Positions 46,058 through 56,320 are shown, numbered from the stretch's first letter. The stretch: 64,000 nucleotides of DNA from Pseudomonas parafulva (GCF_000800255.1 NZ_CP009747.1:1054001-1118000); one strand, 5' to 3'. The notes: generated from the letters alone by a model not told the origin. A program made the numbers and translations.

Positions 46058-46740
46058 TGAGGCGCCTGCGGCGCGACGAGGCGACCGGCCTCGAGGTGGA
46101 TCAAGCGGCGGCACCGCTTGGCCAGGCGCTCGTCATGGGTCACCAGGACCAGGGTGGTATCACGCTCGCGGTTCAGCTCGAACAGCAGATCACTGATGCG
46201 CTCGCCGGTCTGGCTGTCGAGGTTTCCGGTAGGCTCGTCAGCGAACAGTACCGCCGGATGTGCAGCAAAAGCCCGTGCAATCGCCACCCGTTGCTGTTCA
46301 CCGCCGGACAGTTGCCGAGGTGTGTGACTCATTCGATGGCCCAGGCCGACCCGATCGAGCAAGGCGCGCGCTTGTTCGCGTGCGTCGCGGCGACCGTCGA
46401 GCTCCAGGGGTAGCATCACGTTTTCCAGGGCGTTGAGGCTGTCCAGAAGCTGAAATGACTGGAACACGAAGCCGACATGCTCGGCGCGCACCTGGGCGCA
46501 CTGGTCCTCGTCCAGTGCGCCCAGGTCGTGGCCGGCCAGCAGTACATTGCCCCCGCTGGGCCGATCAAGACCGGCGAGCAATCCGAGCAGGGTCGACTTG
46601 CCGGAGCCGGACGCGCCAACGATCGCCAGGCTGTCCCCTTGGCTGAGATCCAGCGACAGGGGGTGGAGGATGGTAAGGTCGCCTTCCGCGCTGGAGACCA
46701 CTTTGCTAAGGTTCTGCGCAACGAGAATGCTGGGGCTCAT
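46054..46740 (-). CDS. ybbA: YbbA, ABC transporter ATPase
   Basis: 228 residues, LolD/YbbA class. Walker [10 protein letters not shown] near 42, signature LSGGEQQRVAIARAF near 144, Walker B VLFADEPTGNLD near 165 and H-loop VTHDERLA. It energises the permease downstream, to which it is coupled by a 4-base overlap. Only 10 bases separate its start from that of tesA on the opposite strand, so each promoter must lie inside or across the other gene. Confidence 0.92.
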   Translation of the reverse strand: MSPSILVAQNLSKVVSSAEGDLTILHPLSLDLSQGDSLAIVGASGSGKSTLLGLLAGLDRPSGGNVLLAGHDLGALDEDQCAQVRAEHVGFVFQSFQLLDSLNALENVMLPLELDGRRDAREQARALLDRVGLGHRMSHTPRQLSGGEQQRVAIARAFAAHPAVLFADEPTGNLDSQTGERISDLLFELNRERDTTLVLVTHDERLAKRCRRLIHLEAGRLVAPQAPQ

Positions 46741-46750
46741 GGAGAATCCA

Positions 46751-47356
46751 ATGCGAATGTGGTGGTTGAGCGCCGGTCTGGCCCTGTGCGGCCTGGCTCA
46801 AGGCGCGGCGGCGGGGACGGTGCTGATTGTCGGCGATAGTATCAGCGCAGGTTTTGGCCTGGATACCCGCCAGGGCTGGGTCACGCTGCTGCAGCAGCGC
46901 CTGCATGACGAGGGATTCGCTGATCAAGTGGTCAACGCGTCGATCAGTGGTGACACCAGTGCCGGGGGGCAGGCGCGGCTACCGGCGCTGCTTGCGGCGC
47001 ACAAGCCGGATCTGGTGGTGCTCGAGTTGGGCGGTAACGACGGGCTGCGGGGACAGCCGCCACAGCAATTGCAACAAAATCTTGCATCAATGATCGATCG
47101 CTCGCGGGCCGCGGGTGCCAAGGTGGTATTGCTGGGCATGCGTCTGCCACCCAATTATGGTGTTCGCTATACCTCCGCATTCGCTCAGGTCTATGAGCAG
47201 TTGGCTAGCGACAAGAAGGTGCCCTTGGTGCCGTTTTTCCTCGAGGGCGTCGGTGGCGTCCCGGCGTTGATGCAGGCCGACGGTATCCACCCGGCCGAAG
47301 GCGCCCAGCAGCGCCTGCTGGACAATGCATGGCCGACGATAAAACCCATGCTCTGA
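46751..47356 (+). CDS. tesA: TesA, periplasmic multifunctional lysophospholipase/thioesterase
   Basis: 201 residues of the SGNH hydrolase family. A signal peptide precedes the mature start near AGTVLIV. Catalytic Ser30 in GDSISAGFG, oxyanion Gly in DTSAGGQ, Asn in ELGGNDGLRG, and the Asp177/His180 pair in DGIHP are all present. TesA hydrolyses thioesters, lysophospholipids and some esters in the periplasm. GGAG is 7 bases before ATG 46751. Gene order tesA/ybbA/ybbP matches E. coli. Confidence 0.95.
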   Translation: MRMWWLSAGLALCGLAQGAAAGTVLIVGDSISAGFGLDTRQGWVTLLQQRLHDEGFADQVVNASISGDTSAGGQARLPALLAAHKPDLVVLELGGNDGLRGQPPQQLQQNLASMIDRSRAAGAKVVLLGMRLPPNYGVRYTSAFAQVYEQLASDKKVPLVPFFLEGVGGVPALMQADGIHPAEGAQQRLLDNAWPTIKPML

Positions 47357-47384
47357 CGCTTTCAACGGGGAACGCTTTCGGCTA

Positions 47385-47696
47385 ATGTTGCGCCCCCCGT
47401 TTCGAGTGCCCCCGATGCCCCGCCCCGCCTGGTCCCTGTACGCCTATCAACTGATCGAGCCCGACGAGCAATTGGATCTGTTCGCGTGTCAGGAGGTGCG
47501 TGTTCATCTCGCCGCGCGTCAACTCGAACTGGGTGCTCCAGCCGACCGCACCTTGTGTGGCGGATTGCTGCCAGCGCAGCCGCGCTGGTCTTCGGTGCAG
47601 CGTACGGTCTATCGCGATGAGCGCCTTTGCCCTTTGTGCCGCGCAATCCTCGATGCCCAGCGGCGGGGCACCCGGCCGGTGTGGCCCGAGCTCTGA
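47385..47696 (+). CDS. Small hypothetical protein with CPLC motif
   Basis: 103 residues from ATG 47385, or 93 from ATG 47415; ACGGGGAA lies about 12 bases before the former. The protein is basic at the start and ends in a RLCPLCRAILDAQRRG segment; a single CxxC cannot by itself make a zinc site. A further Cys pair occurs in LFACQEV and TLCGGLL, so four Cys in all may bind a metal. No family recognised. It follows tesA on the same strand by 28 bases, which suggests co-transcription. Confidence 0.6.
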   Translation: MLRPPFRVPPMPRPAWSLYAYQLIEPDEQLDLFACQEVRVHLAARQLELGAPADRTLCGGLLPAQPRWSSVQRTVYRDERLCPLCRAILDAQRRGTRPVWPEL

Positions 47697-47806
47697 GCAC
47701 GCCTTTCATCATTTGTCATTCTTGCGTACCCGGCCGATGCCTCCCCCTCGGCAACAGCCGAGTGTACAATCGAACCTCTTGAACCCTCTGTCGAAGGATT
47801 TACCGG

Positions 47807-48784
47807 ATGCTGCCGCGCTTTACCGCCGTCACCCGTTGCCTGTCCCTGGCTGCCCTGCTGATGACCGGTCCCGCCGTCGCGCTGGAGCTGCCACTGCCAC
47901 CGCCCGGAGAAGATGTCGTCGGCCAGGTGCGCACGATCAAGGCCAAGTACGAGGACACCTTCGCCGACATCGGCACCGCCAACGACCTGGGCTACCTGGA
48001 AATGATCGCGGCCAACCCCGGCGTCGATCCCTGGCTGCCGGGTGCCGGTACAGAGATCATCCTGCCGACGCGCTATATCCTGCCCCCGGGGCCGCGCGAG
48101 GGGATCGTCATCAATCTGGCCGAGTACCGCCTTTATTACTACCCTAAAGGGCAGAATGTGGTGTACACCTTCCCGCTGGGTATCGGTCGTGAGGGCTGGG
48201 GCTCGCCAGTGGCCAATACCAAGATTACCGCCAAGACGCCCAACCCTACCTGGACCCCGCCGGCCTCCATCCGTGCCGAGCACGCCGCTGACGGGGATAT
48301 CTTGCCCGCCGTAGTGCCGGCCGGCCCCGACAACCCACTGGGGCCCTTCAAATTCACCCTAGGCCTGCCGGGCTATCTGATTCATGGGTCGAACAAGAAG
48401 TTCGGCATCGGTATGCGCACCAGTCATGGCTGCTTCCGCATGCTCAACAACAATGTGGTCTCGCTCTCGGAGATGGTCCCTGTGGGCACGCCGGTGCGCA
48501 TCATCAACGAACCCTACAAGTTCGGCGTGAGCGGCGGTAAGGTGTACCTGGAGGCGCATACGCCCTTGGACGAGCAGGGCAATCCTTCGGTCGTGGACAA
48601 GCACACGGCTGTCATCAATGCATTGCTCAAGCGCGAAGATCTCGCCAACAATCTGCGCATGAACTGGGACATGGTGCGCGACGTGGTCGCCGCCGAAGAT
48701 GGTATCCCTGTCGAGATCGCTGTACCCGGCACTGGCCAGGGTGGCACCTCGATGGTCTCTGAAATTCCGCCCGAGATTCAGTAG
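47807..48784 (+). CDS. L,D-transpeptidase (YkuD type)
   Basis: 325 residues. A signal peptide (LSLAALLMTGPAVA), then a LysM-like segment (about 45-90, DTFADIGTANDLGYLEMIAANP in parts), and a YkuD domain at about 95-235 with HG at 193-194 and catalytic Cys209 in SHGCFRM. Enzymes of this type form 3-3 crosslinks in peptidoglycan or attach outer-membrane lipoproteins to it. The neighbour oprI encodes such a lipoprotein, which makes the second role attractive but unproven. Alternative names (ErfK, YbiS group) cannot be separated by eye. Confidence 0.9.
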   Translation: MLPRFTAVTRCLSLAALLMTGPAVALELPLPPPGEDVVGQVRTIKAKYEDTFADIGTANDLGYLEMIAANPGVDPWLPGAGTEIILPTRYILPPGPREGIVINLAEYRLYYYPKGQNVVYTFPLGIGREGWGSPVANTKITAKTPNPTWTPPASIRAEHAADGDILPAVVPAGPDNPLGPFKFTLGLPGYLIHGSNKKFGIGMRTSHGCFRMLNNNVVSLSEMVPVGTPVRIINEPYKFGVSGGKVYLEAHTPLDEQGNPSVVDKHTAVINALLKREDLANNLRMNWDMVRDVVAAEDGIPVEIAVPGTGQGGTSMVSEIPPEIQ

Positions 48785-48804
48785 CCGTAGCGATGTCTAG
48801 CCAG

Positions 48805-48830
48805 GCCCGCCTCATGGCGGGCTTTCTTCA
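48805..48830 (+). terminator. Terminator of the L,D-transpeptidase gene
   Basis: GCCCGCC-TCAT-GGCGGGC followed by TTTCTTC. Confidence 0.8.
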
Positions 48831-48861
48831 TCCTGAGCTTCTGTGTCGGCGGATGGACGCG

Positions 48862-48895
48862 CATAAAAAAGCCGACCCACGAATGGGTCGGCTTC
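48862..48895 (-). terminator. Terminator of oprI
   Basis: On the minus strand AGCCGACCCA and TGGGTCGGCT form a 10-bp stem followed by a run of T, 20 bases after the oprI stop. Confidence 0.9.
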
Positions 48896-48915
48896 TCAAT
48901 AATCCGTGAGGACTA

Positions 48916-49167
48916 TTACTTGCGGCTGGCTTTGTCCAGCATACGCAGAGCGCGCTCGTTGGCTTCGTCAGCGGTCTGCTGAGCCTTCTGAGCGGCGGCC
49001 AGAGCGTCGTCAGCCTTACGATAGGCTTCGTCAGCACGGGCTTGAGCGCGAGCAGCTGCGTCTTCGGTCGCAGTCAGACGAGCTTCGGTTTCTTTGGATA
49101 CGCTGCTGCAACCGGTAGCCAGAACTGCGGCCAGAGCCAGAGCAGAGAATTTCAGAACGTTGTTCAT
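48916..49167 (-). CDS. oprI: OprI, major outer-membrane murein lipoprotein
   Basis: 83 residues, the usual length of Pseudomonas OprI. Signal peptide with lipobox ATGC (Cys20), then a coiled coil with heptads of Ala and Leu and ending MLDKASRK, whose C-terminal Lys is expected to be joined to peptidoglycan. It is the Pseudomonas counterpart of Braun lipoprotein and one of the most abundant proteins. The neighbouring transpeptidase may catalyse the link. A good promoter and a 65-base leader lie upstream, and a strong terminator downstream. Confidence 0.97.
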   Translation of the reverse strand: MNNVLKFSALALAAVLATGCSSVSKETEARLTATEDAAARAQARADEAYRKADDALAAAQKAQQTADEANERALRMLDKASRK

Positions 49168-49234
49168 CGTGTTCCCCTTCAAGGACTTTCTATTAAATAG
49201 CCATCTCTCGGAAAAGAGAAACTGGCCGGCGTAC

Positions 49235-49262
49235 ATACTACCCATTACTTGTAGTAAGTAAA
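49235..49262 (-). promoter_or_regulatory. Sigma-70 promoter of oprI
   Basis: On the minus strand TTTACT (49262-49257) and TAGTAT (49240-49235) are 16 bases apart, about 67 bases before the start codon. Suits a strongly expressed gene. Confidence 0.6.
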
Positions 49263-49668
49263 CTGACTGAGCGCAAGAAGCGTAAAAAAAATGTTGCCAG
49301 AAGCCCCGTATGGCAAGCCTTGCGATGAAGTTGACGCTGCTGATCCATCCGCCTCTCAGCGCTGCCCCAAGAAACTTTTCGTTGAACTAAGGGTGACTTG
49401 CACGGTCATGCAGCGTCTCAGGTACTAGAGCATCCGGCTGGCAGTTTGGTATTGATCGATGCCCGTCAGGCGATCCTTCTGCGCGCCATTGTTAGTCTGC
49501 ACGGCTTGAGCAACGGCGCCTTGTCCGCCTACTATCTACCGCATCAGCGACCGCGAACGATTGCCAATGCGTAGTGGTCGAAGTGGCATTGGGTGGCGTC
49601 GAGCGCGCTCCGCCGGATAAATCATCGTTCAAGGCCAAGGTCTGCCATAAGGCCTGCGAGGAGTAGTG
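49263..49668. other. Intergenic region, no gene seen (406 bases)
   Basis: Between the oprI promoter and the acetyltransferase start. I find no frame with a ribosome site and family resemblance. A short frame of about 50 codons ending with TAG at 49570-49572 has normal composition but no start signal. A small RNA cannot be excluded. Confidence 0.4.
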
Positions 49669-49950
49669 ATGAGTGAAGCGCTGACCATCCACCATGACCA
49701 AGTCGGTCATCAGTTCGAGACCAATGTCGACGGTCATCGTGCTTATCTCACCTACATGGATCTGGGCAAGCAGACGCTCGATATTTATCGCACCTTCGTT
49801 CCAAACGCGCTGCGCGGACGTGGCATCGCTGCCGCGTTGACGGAGAAAGCGCTGGAGTATGCCGAGCAGATGGGATACACCGTGATTCCCTCATGTTCCT
49901 ATGTCGAACGCTACATGGAGCGTCAGCAGCGACATTCCAGCAAGGCCTGA
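49669..49950 (+). CDS. Small GNAT-family N-acetyltransferase (YjdJ-like)
   Basis: 93 residues. GAGGAG is about 7 bases before ATG 49669. The core GNAT acetyl-CoA loop is LRGRGIAAALTEKALEYAEQMG and ends CSYVERYMERQ, the pattern of the short NATD1/YjdJ-type acetyltransferases, which have only the C-terminal half of the fold. The substrate is unknown. It is convergent with the DAHP synthase gene, sharing a palindromic terminator. Confidence 0.85.
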   Translation: MSEALTIHHDQVGHQFETNVDGHRAYLTYMDLGKQTLDIYRTFVPNALRGRGIAAALTEKALEYAEQMGYTVIPSCSYVERYMERQQRHSSKA

Positions 49951-49957
49951 TCGGCTT

Positions 49958-50003
49958 ACACCTACGAAAACGCCGGGCAATTGCCCGGCGTTTTCGTAGG
50001 TGT
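49958..50003. terminator. Bidirectional terminator, 46-base perfect palindrome
   Basis: A 23-bp arm centred on GGGCAATTGCCC, with A runs and T runs at the outer parts of the stem. It serves the convergent acetyltransferase and aroF genes. Confidence 0.88.
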
Positions 50004-50020
50004 TCCGTCACTGCGATGCA

Positions 50021-51097
50021 TCAGCCACGCTGACGTTTTGGCAGTACGTCCTTGAGTTTGGCGTGCATGCTGCGCAGGCTTTTCTCGGTCGCGGCCCAAT
50101 CGATACAAGCATCGGTCACGGAGACGCCGTACTGGAGATCTTCCAGGTTTTTCGGAATCGCCTGACAGCCCCAGTTCAAATGGCTTTCCACCATCAGGCC
50201 GATGATCGACTGGTTGCCCTCGAGGATCTGGTTGGCCACGTTGTCCATGACCAGAGGCTGCAAAGCAGGGTCTTTGTTGGAGTTGGCATGGCTGCAGTCG
50301 ACCATGATATTGGGCTTGATCTTGGCTTTGGCTAGATCCTGCTCGCACAGCGCCACACTGACCGAGTCGTAGTTGGGCTTGCCATTGCCGCCGCGCAGTA
50401 CCACGTGGCCATAGGCGTTGCCTTTGGTAGTGACGATGGAGACGCCACCTTCCTGGTTGATGCCCAGGAAGCGGTGCGGCTTGGAGACCGACTGCAGGGC
50501 ATTGATCGCAACGGTGAGGCCGCCGTCCGTGCCGTTCTTGAAGCCAACCGCCGACGACAGTCCAGAGGCCATTTCACGGTGGGTCTGGGATTCAGTGGTG
50601 CGCGCGCCGATGGCCGACCAACTGATCAAGTCCTGCAGGTACTGGGGTGAGATCGGGTCCAAGGCTTCGGTGGCGGTGGGCAGGCCCATCTCGGCCAGGT
50701 CCAGCAGTAGCTTACGACCGATGTGCAGACCGTCCTGGATCTTGAATGAGTCATCCAGGTACGGGTCGTTGATCAGACCTTTCCAGCCAACAGTGGTACG
50801 AGGTTTCTCAAAGTACACGCGCATGACCAGATAGAGCGTGTCGGACACTTCTTCGGCCAGCACTTTGAGGCGCTCGGCATACTCATGGGCAGCCTTGATG
50901 TCGTGGATGGAGCATGGGCCGATCACGACGAACAGGCGGTGATCCTTGCCGTCGAGGATGTCGCGTACCACTTCGCGGCCAGCCGTCACGGTCTGCAGGG
51001 CCTTGGCGCTGAGCGGGATTTCTTTCTTCAGCTGATCGGGGGTGATCAGGGTCTCGTTGGAGGCAACGTTGAGGTCATCGATCGGTAAATCAGCCAT
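50021..51097 (-). CDS. aroF: DAHP synthase, class I
   Basis: 358 residues. 3-deoxy-D-arabino-heptulosonate-7-phosphate synthase, first step of the shikimate pathway (PEP plus erythrose-4-phosphate). Motifs: VIGPCSIHD near 65, MRVYFEKPRTTVGWKG near 95, ESQTHREMASGL near 190, NYDSV near 265, VDCSHANSNK near 280. ATG 51097 (MADLPIDDLNV) is the normal family start. The feedback type cannot be told from sequence by eye, although the tyrosine-sensitive form is the usual one of this name in Pseudomonas. Confidence 0.93.
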   Translation of the reverse strand: MADLPIDDLNVASNETLITPDQLKKEIPLSAKALQTVTAGREVVRDILDGKDHRLFVVIGPCSIHDIKAAHEYAERLKVLAEEVSDTLYLVMRVYFEKPRTTVGWKGLINDPYLDDSFKIQDGLHIGRKLLLDLAEMGLPTATEALDPISPQYLQDLISWSAIGARTTESQTHREMASGLSSAVGFKNGTDGGLTVAINALQSVSKPHRFLGINQEGGVSIVTTKGNAYGHVVLRGGNGKPNYDSVSVALCEQDLAKAKIKPNIMVDCSHANSNKDPALQPLVMDNVANQILEGNQSIIGLMVESHLNWGCQAIPKNLEDLQYGVSVTDACIDWAATEKSLRSMHAKLKDVLPKRQRG

Positions 51098-51338
51098 CGT
51101 GTTACTCGTCAGGTCACGGGTGCCGGCCGCCAGCAAACCCCGTGCGGCCCAGCAGCAGATTGTTCGCAGCGGGGGGAGCCGAACCTTAGCGCGTTACGTC
51201 GGGCGCGACAATGGTCATGGCCCTGTCCAGGAGGATTAACCCTGCCGACGGAGACGCTAGGTATAGTGGCGCGATCAAACGACGGTCGCTGCCTGCAGGC
51301 ATGCGGTCGAGCAGACTTCGCCTGGACAGGAGGGCAGC

Positions 51339-52286
51339 ATGGTTTCCCGCACTACACGCATCGGCATCATCGGTAGCGGTGCAATCGGTGGCTTCTATGG
51401 ATTGATGCTGGCCCGCGCTGGTTTCGATGTGCACTTTCTGTTGCGTAGCGAGTACGCGGTGGTGCAAAAGGATGGGCTGAGTATCGATAGCGCCCTCCAT
51501 GGAGCACTGCACATGAAGGTGCAGGCCTACGCCTCGGCTGGCGACATGCCGCCCTGTGACTGGCTGCTGGTCGGCGCCAAGGCCACCAGTAATGCCGAGC
51601 TGGCGCCGCTGCTCGTCCAGGCCGCAGCACCCGGTGCCCGTGTCGTATTGCTGCAGAACGGACTGGGCGTCGAGGAGCAATTGCGCCCTGCGCTGCGCGA
51701 CGACATGCATCTGCTCGGCGGGCTGTGCTTCATCTGCGTGAATCGCCAGGCGCCCGGGGTCATTCGCCATCAAGCGCTGGGTGCGATCAACCTGGGCTAC
51801 CACAGCGGCCCGGATGGCGTTGATGCTGGCGTAATCGCTGCTGAAGGCGCTGGGCTGTTCCGCGCCGCAGGGGTTGATTCGCAGCCGATGGACGACGTTG
51901 GCCAGGCGCGCTGGCAGAAATTGGTGTGGAATGTGCCTTACAACGGACTCTCAGTACTGTTGCAAGCCAGCACCAAAGCACTGATGAGCGATCCAGGCAG
52001 CCGTGAGCTGGTGCGCGCGCTGATGCACGAAGTGGTCATCGGGGCTCAGGCCTGTGGGCAGGTTTTACCTCAGGGCTATGTCGAGCACCTGTTGCGCGTG
52101 ACCGATCAGATGCCCGAATACTGGCCGAGCATGTACCACGATCATGTTCATCGCAGACCGCTGGAACTGCAGGCGATCTATGCCGAGCCACTGGCCCGTG
52201 CGCGGCAGGCCGGTTGTCATTTACCGAGGATCGAATCCCTGTACCAGGCGCTGACGTTCATCGACCGACGTAACCGCGCCGACTGA
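51339..52286 (+). CDS. Ketopantoate reductase-like protein
   Basis: 315 residues. N-terminal Rossmann fold with GIIGSGAIGGFYG, then LLVGAKATSN and VVLLQNGLGVEEQL, and the C-terminal helical domain with KLVWNVPYNGLSVLL (family KL..N...N). ApbA/PanE enzymes reduce 2-dehydropantoate using NADPH in pantothenate synthesis. Pseudomonas genomes hold several paralogues, so the physiological panE is not certain. AGGAGGG precedes ATG 51339 by about 6 bases. Confidence 0.85.
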   Translation: MVSRTTRIGIIGSGAIGGFYGLMLARAGFDVHFLLRSEYAVVQKDGLSIDSALHGALHMKVQAYASAGDMPPCDWLLVGAKATSNAELAPLLVQAAAPGARVVLLQNGLGVEEQLRPALRDDMHLLGGLCFICVNRQAPGVIRHQALGAINLGYHSGPDGVDAGVIAAEGAGLFRAAGVDSQPMDDVGQARWQKLVWNVPYNGLSVLLQASTKALMSDPGSRELVRALMHEVVIGAQACGQVLPQGYVEHLLRVTDQMPEYWPSMYHDHVHRRPLELQAIYAEPLARARQAGCHLPRIESLYQALTFIDRRNRAD

Positions 52287-52384
52287 GCGACTTCCGCAAC
52301 TCGGCCCGCGACGGCGAGACGCTGCCGCGCAGGCGCTGCTAAGCTCAAGCGTGCTCTGCCCGCCGAGGCAGTCGAGGAGGCCGT

Positions 52385-52882
52385 ATGATCCGCTCCATGC
52401 TGTACGCCACCGATCTTGGCGTCTACGCGCCTTTCGTCATGCAGCATGCTCTGGCCCTGGCACGCACGTTCGAGGCGCAGTTGTATGTGATCCACGCTGT
52501 CGAGCCGATGGGCCAGTTCGCCGAATCGCTCCTGCAGAGCTACCTCGATGAGCAGACGCTCGAGCGGTTGCACTCCCAGGGAGTGAATACGGTCATGGCC
52601 AACATAGAGCAGCGTGTGCTGGAAAGCTTTCGCGACGAGCTGGGCGAGGATGCTGACCTGGCCGTGATCAAGGCTGTGCGCGTGCGTCAGGGTGATCCGG
52701 CGCAAGTCATTCTGGAGCAGGCCCAGCGTCTGGCGGTTGACCTGCTGATCTTCGGCAGTCACGCCGAGGGCGCAGGGGTCGACGTGCCCATTGGAAGGAC
52801 TGCGGTGCGGCTGCTCCAACTATCGCCTGTACCGGTGTATATGGTGCCGTTGGCTCAGCACCTGGGTCGTAGGAAAGGCTGA
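52385..52882 (+). CDS. Universal stress protein
   Basis: 165 residues of the UspA fold. Starts MIRSMLYATDLGVYAPFVMQ with the usual beta-alpha core; the C-terminal ATP-loop region reads LIFGSHAEGAGVDVPIGRTAVRLLQLSPVPVYMVP, in which the usual G-x-x-G-x-x-x-x-x-x-x-G-S pattern is altered, so ATP binding is doubtful. GAGGAGG lies about 6 bases before ATG 52385. Precedes cysB on the same strand with its own intergenic gap. Confidence 0.87.
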   Translation: MIRSMLYATDLGVYAPFVMQHALALARTFEAQLYVIHAVEPMGQFAESLLQSYLDEQTLERLHSQGVNTVMANIEQRVLESFRDELGEDADLAVIKAVRVRQGDPAQVILEQAQRLAVDLLIFGSHAEGAGVDVPIGRTAVRLLQLSPVPVYMVPLAQHLGRRKG

Positions 52883-52933
52883 AACTGGCAGTAGGTCTTT
52901 TCCGTCAGACGTAACAAAATAGTTCTAGATTTC

Positions 52934-53984
<1,051 letters not shown>

Positions 53985-54020
53985 AACGGCAGCTGCAAGC
54001 TATAAGCTTTGAGCTTCAAG

Positions 54021-54053
54021 AAAGAGCAGGCCGTGTGTGGTCTGCTCTTTTTG
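54021..54053 (+). terminator. Terminator of cysB
   Basis: AAAGAGCAG and CTGCTCTTT form a 9-bp stem around GCCGTGTGTGGT, followed by TTG. The loop is long for a typical terminator. Confidence 0.65.
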
Positions 54054-54084
54054 CTTGCAGCTTGCAGCTTGCAGCTTGCAGCTG
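54054..54084. repeat. Tandem CTTGCAG repeat
   Basis: CTTGCAG occurs four times head to tail from 54054 to 54081, followed by CTG. A degenerate reverse copy, GCTGCAAGC, lies at about 53991-53999, just after the cysB stop. It stands between cysB and cysH. Confidence 0.75.
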
Positions 54085-54085
54085 T

Positions 54086-54820
54086 TCAGCCTTTGCTGAT
54101 CAGGTTGCCCGCATGCAGGCCGCATTCCTTCTGGGTCGATTCCTCCCACCACCAACGGCCTTCGCGTTCGTGTTGGTTCGGTAGCACTGGGCGGGTGCAC
54201 GGCTCGCAGCCGATGCTGATGAAGCCGCGTTCGTGGAGGCTGTTGTAGGGCAGCTCGAGCATGCGGATGTAGCCCCAGACTTCCTCGCTGGACATCTGTG
54301 CCAGGGGATTGAACTTGTACAGGGTGCGCTCGGCTGTGGAGAAGGCCGAGTCGATTTCCAGTGCTGCCACCTGGCTGCGAGTGCCGGGGCTCTGGTCGCG
54401 GCGCTGACCGGTCGCCCAGGCGCTGACGCCCGCCAGCTTGCGGCGCAGAGGTTCGATTTTGCGAATGCCGCAGCATTCGCCGTGGCCGTCCTTGTAGAAA
54501 CTGAATAGCCCTTTGTCCTTGACGAAGGGGTCGAGCTTGGCGCGATCCGGGCTGAGAATTTCGATCGGCAGGCTGTAATGCTCGCGAACCTGATCGATGA
54601 AACGGTAGGTTTCCGGGTGCAAACGGCCGGTGTCCAGGCTGAAGACCTTGACCTGCTTGTTCAGCTTCCACGCCATGTCGACCAGCACCACATCTTCAGC
54701 ACCGCTGAAGGAGATCCACAGGTCGTCACCGAAATGCTCGAAGGCGAGCTTGAGAATATCCTGGGGGGACTTGCTGGCGTAGGTCGCCGCCAGGGTGGCG
54801 ACATCGAAGATTTGGCTCAT
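54086..54820 (-). CDS. cysH: CysH, adenylylsulfate (APS) reductase
   Basis: 244 residues. The core motif is [15 protein letters not shown] near 38 and CGIRKIEPL. Four iron-sulfur Cys are present: Cys116, Cys117 (ECCGIRK), Cys205 and Cys208 (IGCEPCTR); the catalytic Cys233 is in KECGLHAG. Spacing matches P. aeruginosa APR (shifted by 23). Because it has the 4Fe-4S cluster, it uses APS rather than PAPS. Reduces sulfate to sulfite in the cysteine pathway. Divergence with pabB upstream is on the same strand by 103 bases. Confidence 0.95.
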   Translation of the reverse strand: MSQIFDVATLAATYASKSPQDILKLAFEHFGDDLWISFSGAEDVVLVDMAWKLNKQVKVFSLDTGRLHPETYRFIDQVREHYSLPIEILSPDRAKLDPFVKDKGLFSFYKDGHGECCGIRKIEPLRRKLAGVSAWATGQRRDQSPGTRSQVAALEIDSAFSTAERTLYKFNPLAQMSSEEVWGYIRMLELPYNSLHERGFISIGCEPCTRPVLPNQHEREGRWWWEESTQKECGLHAGNLISKG

Positions 54821-54923
54821 CAGGCGGTTTCCATCGTGTGTATGGCGCTGTGCGCTCGTAGTGGGGCGATGGTAACAAAAAATGGCGTGGCAGACGCTTC
54901 CATCTCCGTCTGTCCGACCGCAA

Positions 54924-56267
54924 TCACAGTCCTTGCAGGGTTTGCATCAGCACGCGGACTTTGGCGATGGATTCTTCGTATTCGGCTTCCCAGTTCGAAT
55001 CGGCTACCACCGCGCCGCCTCCCCAACAACTGACTTGGCCGTCTTTGACCAGCAGGCTGCGGATGGCGATGGAGCTGTCCATTTCGCCACGTACGTCGAT
55101 GTACAGCAGCGAGCCGCAATACAGCGCCCTTCGGGTCGGTTCCAGCTCGTCGATGATCTGCATGGCGCGGATCTTTGGTGCGCCGGTGATGGAGCCACCG
55201 GGGAAGCTGCCGGCGATCAGGTCGAGCGCATCCTTGTCGTCAGCCAGTCGGCCAGTGATGCTGCTGACCAGGTGATGGACATTCGGATAGCTTTCCAGGC
55301 TGAACAGCTCCGGTACCTTCACCGAGCCGATCTGGCAAGTGCGCCCTATGTCGTTGCGCAGCAGGTCAACGATCATCAGGTTTTCGGAGCGGTCTTTTTT
55401 GCTGGCTTGCAATTCGCGCGCGTTGCGCAGGTCTTCGGCAGGGTCTTCGGCGCGTGGGCGAGTGCCTTTGATCGGCCGGGTTTCGACCTGCCGCTGGCTG
55501 ACGCGGACGAAGCGCTCGGGCGAGAAACTCAGTAGTGCGCTATTCGGGGTGAGCTGTTGGAACCCCGAGAAGGGCGTCGGGCAAGCGGCGCGCAGTGCCT
55601 GGTAGGCATGCCACGCGTCGCCTTGGCAGGGTGCGCGAAAACGCTGGGTCAGGTTGATCTGGTAGCAATCGCCCGCTTGGATGTAGCGCTGCACCTGGTC
55701 GAATGCAGCTCGGTAGTGTTCCGGTGCGAGATCGCCCTGCATGGGGGCCAGCAGCCTGAAGGTTTCGACTGAAGGTGACTCTGTTTGCTCGAACAGGTCG
55801 ATCAGGCGCAGACGTTCAGCGTGTGGGAGTGCCGGGTGAAACATCAGTTGCGAGGTATGCAGCGCATGGTCCGTGATCATCGCCCAGGCATACAGGCCCA
55901 GTTGCGCATCGGTTAGTTTGAGGTCGTCCGTGGCCAGCTCGGGCAGGCGCTCCAGCCGTCGACCGAAGTCATAGCTCAGATAACCGATCAGACCGCCGGC
56001 AAAAGGTAGCTCGCTGCCGTCGGGGAGTCTGGCTTCACCCAGTTCGCTCAGTCCCTGGCGCAGTCGATCCAGGAATGCCTGGCCGCTTTCGCCGTCGGCG
56101 GCTTGCAGTTGCTGAATGGGCCAGGCACTGAACAGGTCGAAACGCCCACGCTCGGCAATCGGGCGCGCGCTGTCGAGCAGAATGGCGCCCGGAGCCTGAC
56201 GCAGGCGCCCGAAATAATGCCCTGGATCGGGTCGGTAGGGCAGGGGATGAAGGGTACAGGTCGGCAT
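54924..56267 (-). CDS. pabB: PabB, aminodeoxychorismate synthase component I
   Basis: 447 residues. N-terminal region, then the chorismate-binding domain: [11 protein letters not shown] near 215, [19 protein letters not shown] near 275, [15 protein letters not shown] near 310, SSITGRLA and [21 protein letters not shown] near 365, ending [23 protein letters not shown]. Forms 4-amino-4-deoxychorismate for folate with PabA glutaminase. The start [11 protein letters not shown] (ATG 56267) gives the family length of 447; ATG 56273 is also possible. Same strand as cysH and the ATP-grasp operon but with gaps of 103 and 88 bases. Confidence 0.92.
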   Translation of the reverse strand: MPTCTLHPLPYRPDPGHYFGRLRQAPGAILLDSARPIAERGRFDLFSAWPIQQLQAADGESGQAFLDRLRQGLSELGEARLPDGSELPFAGGLIGYLSYDFGRRLERLPELATDDLKLTDAQLGLYAWAMITDHALHTSQLMFHPALPHAERLRLIDLFEQTESPSVETFRLLAPMQGDLAPEHYRAAFDQVQRYIQAGDCYQINLTQRFRAPCQGDAWHAYQALRAACPTPFSGFQQLTPNSALLSFSPERFVRVSQRQVETRPIKGTRPRAEDPAEDLRNARELQASKKDRSENLMIVDLLRNDIGRTCQIGSVKVPELFSLESYPNVHHLVSSITGRLADDKDALDLIAGSFPGGSITGAPKIRAMQIIDELEPTRRALYCGSLLYIDVRGEMDSSIAIRSLLVKDGQVSCWGGGAVVADSNWEAEYEESIAKVRVLMQTLQGL

Positions 56268-56320
56268 CGGCATCGGCGGCGCTGAAAAACAAGGAGGGGG
56301 ATTGTAGGCCGCTGTAGGAC

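Noticed and set aside
49421..49572. About 50-codon plus-strand frame ending with TAG before the acetyltransferase
   Set aside because: Starts only from TTG or without a start; no ribosome site and no resemblance to a known protein.
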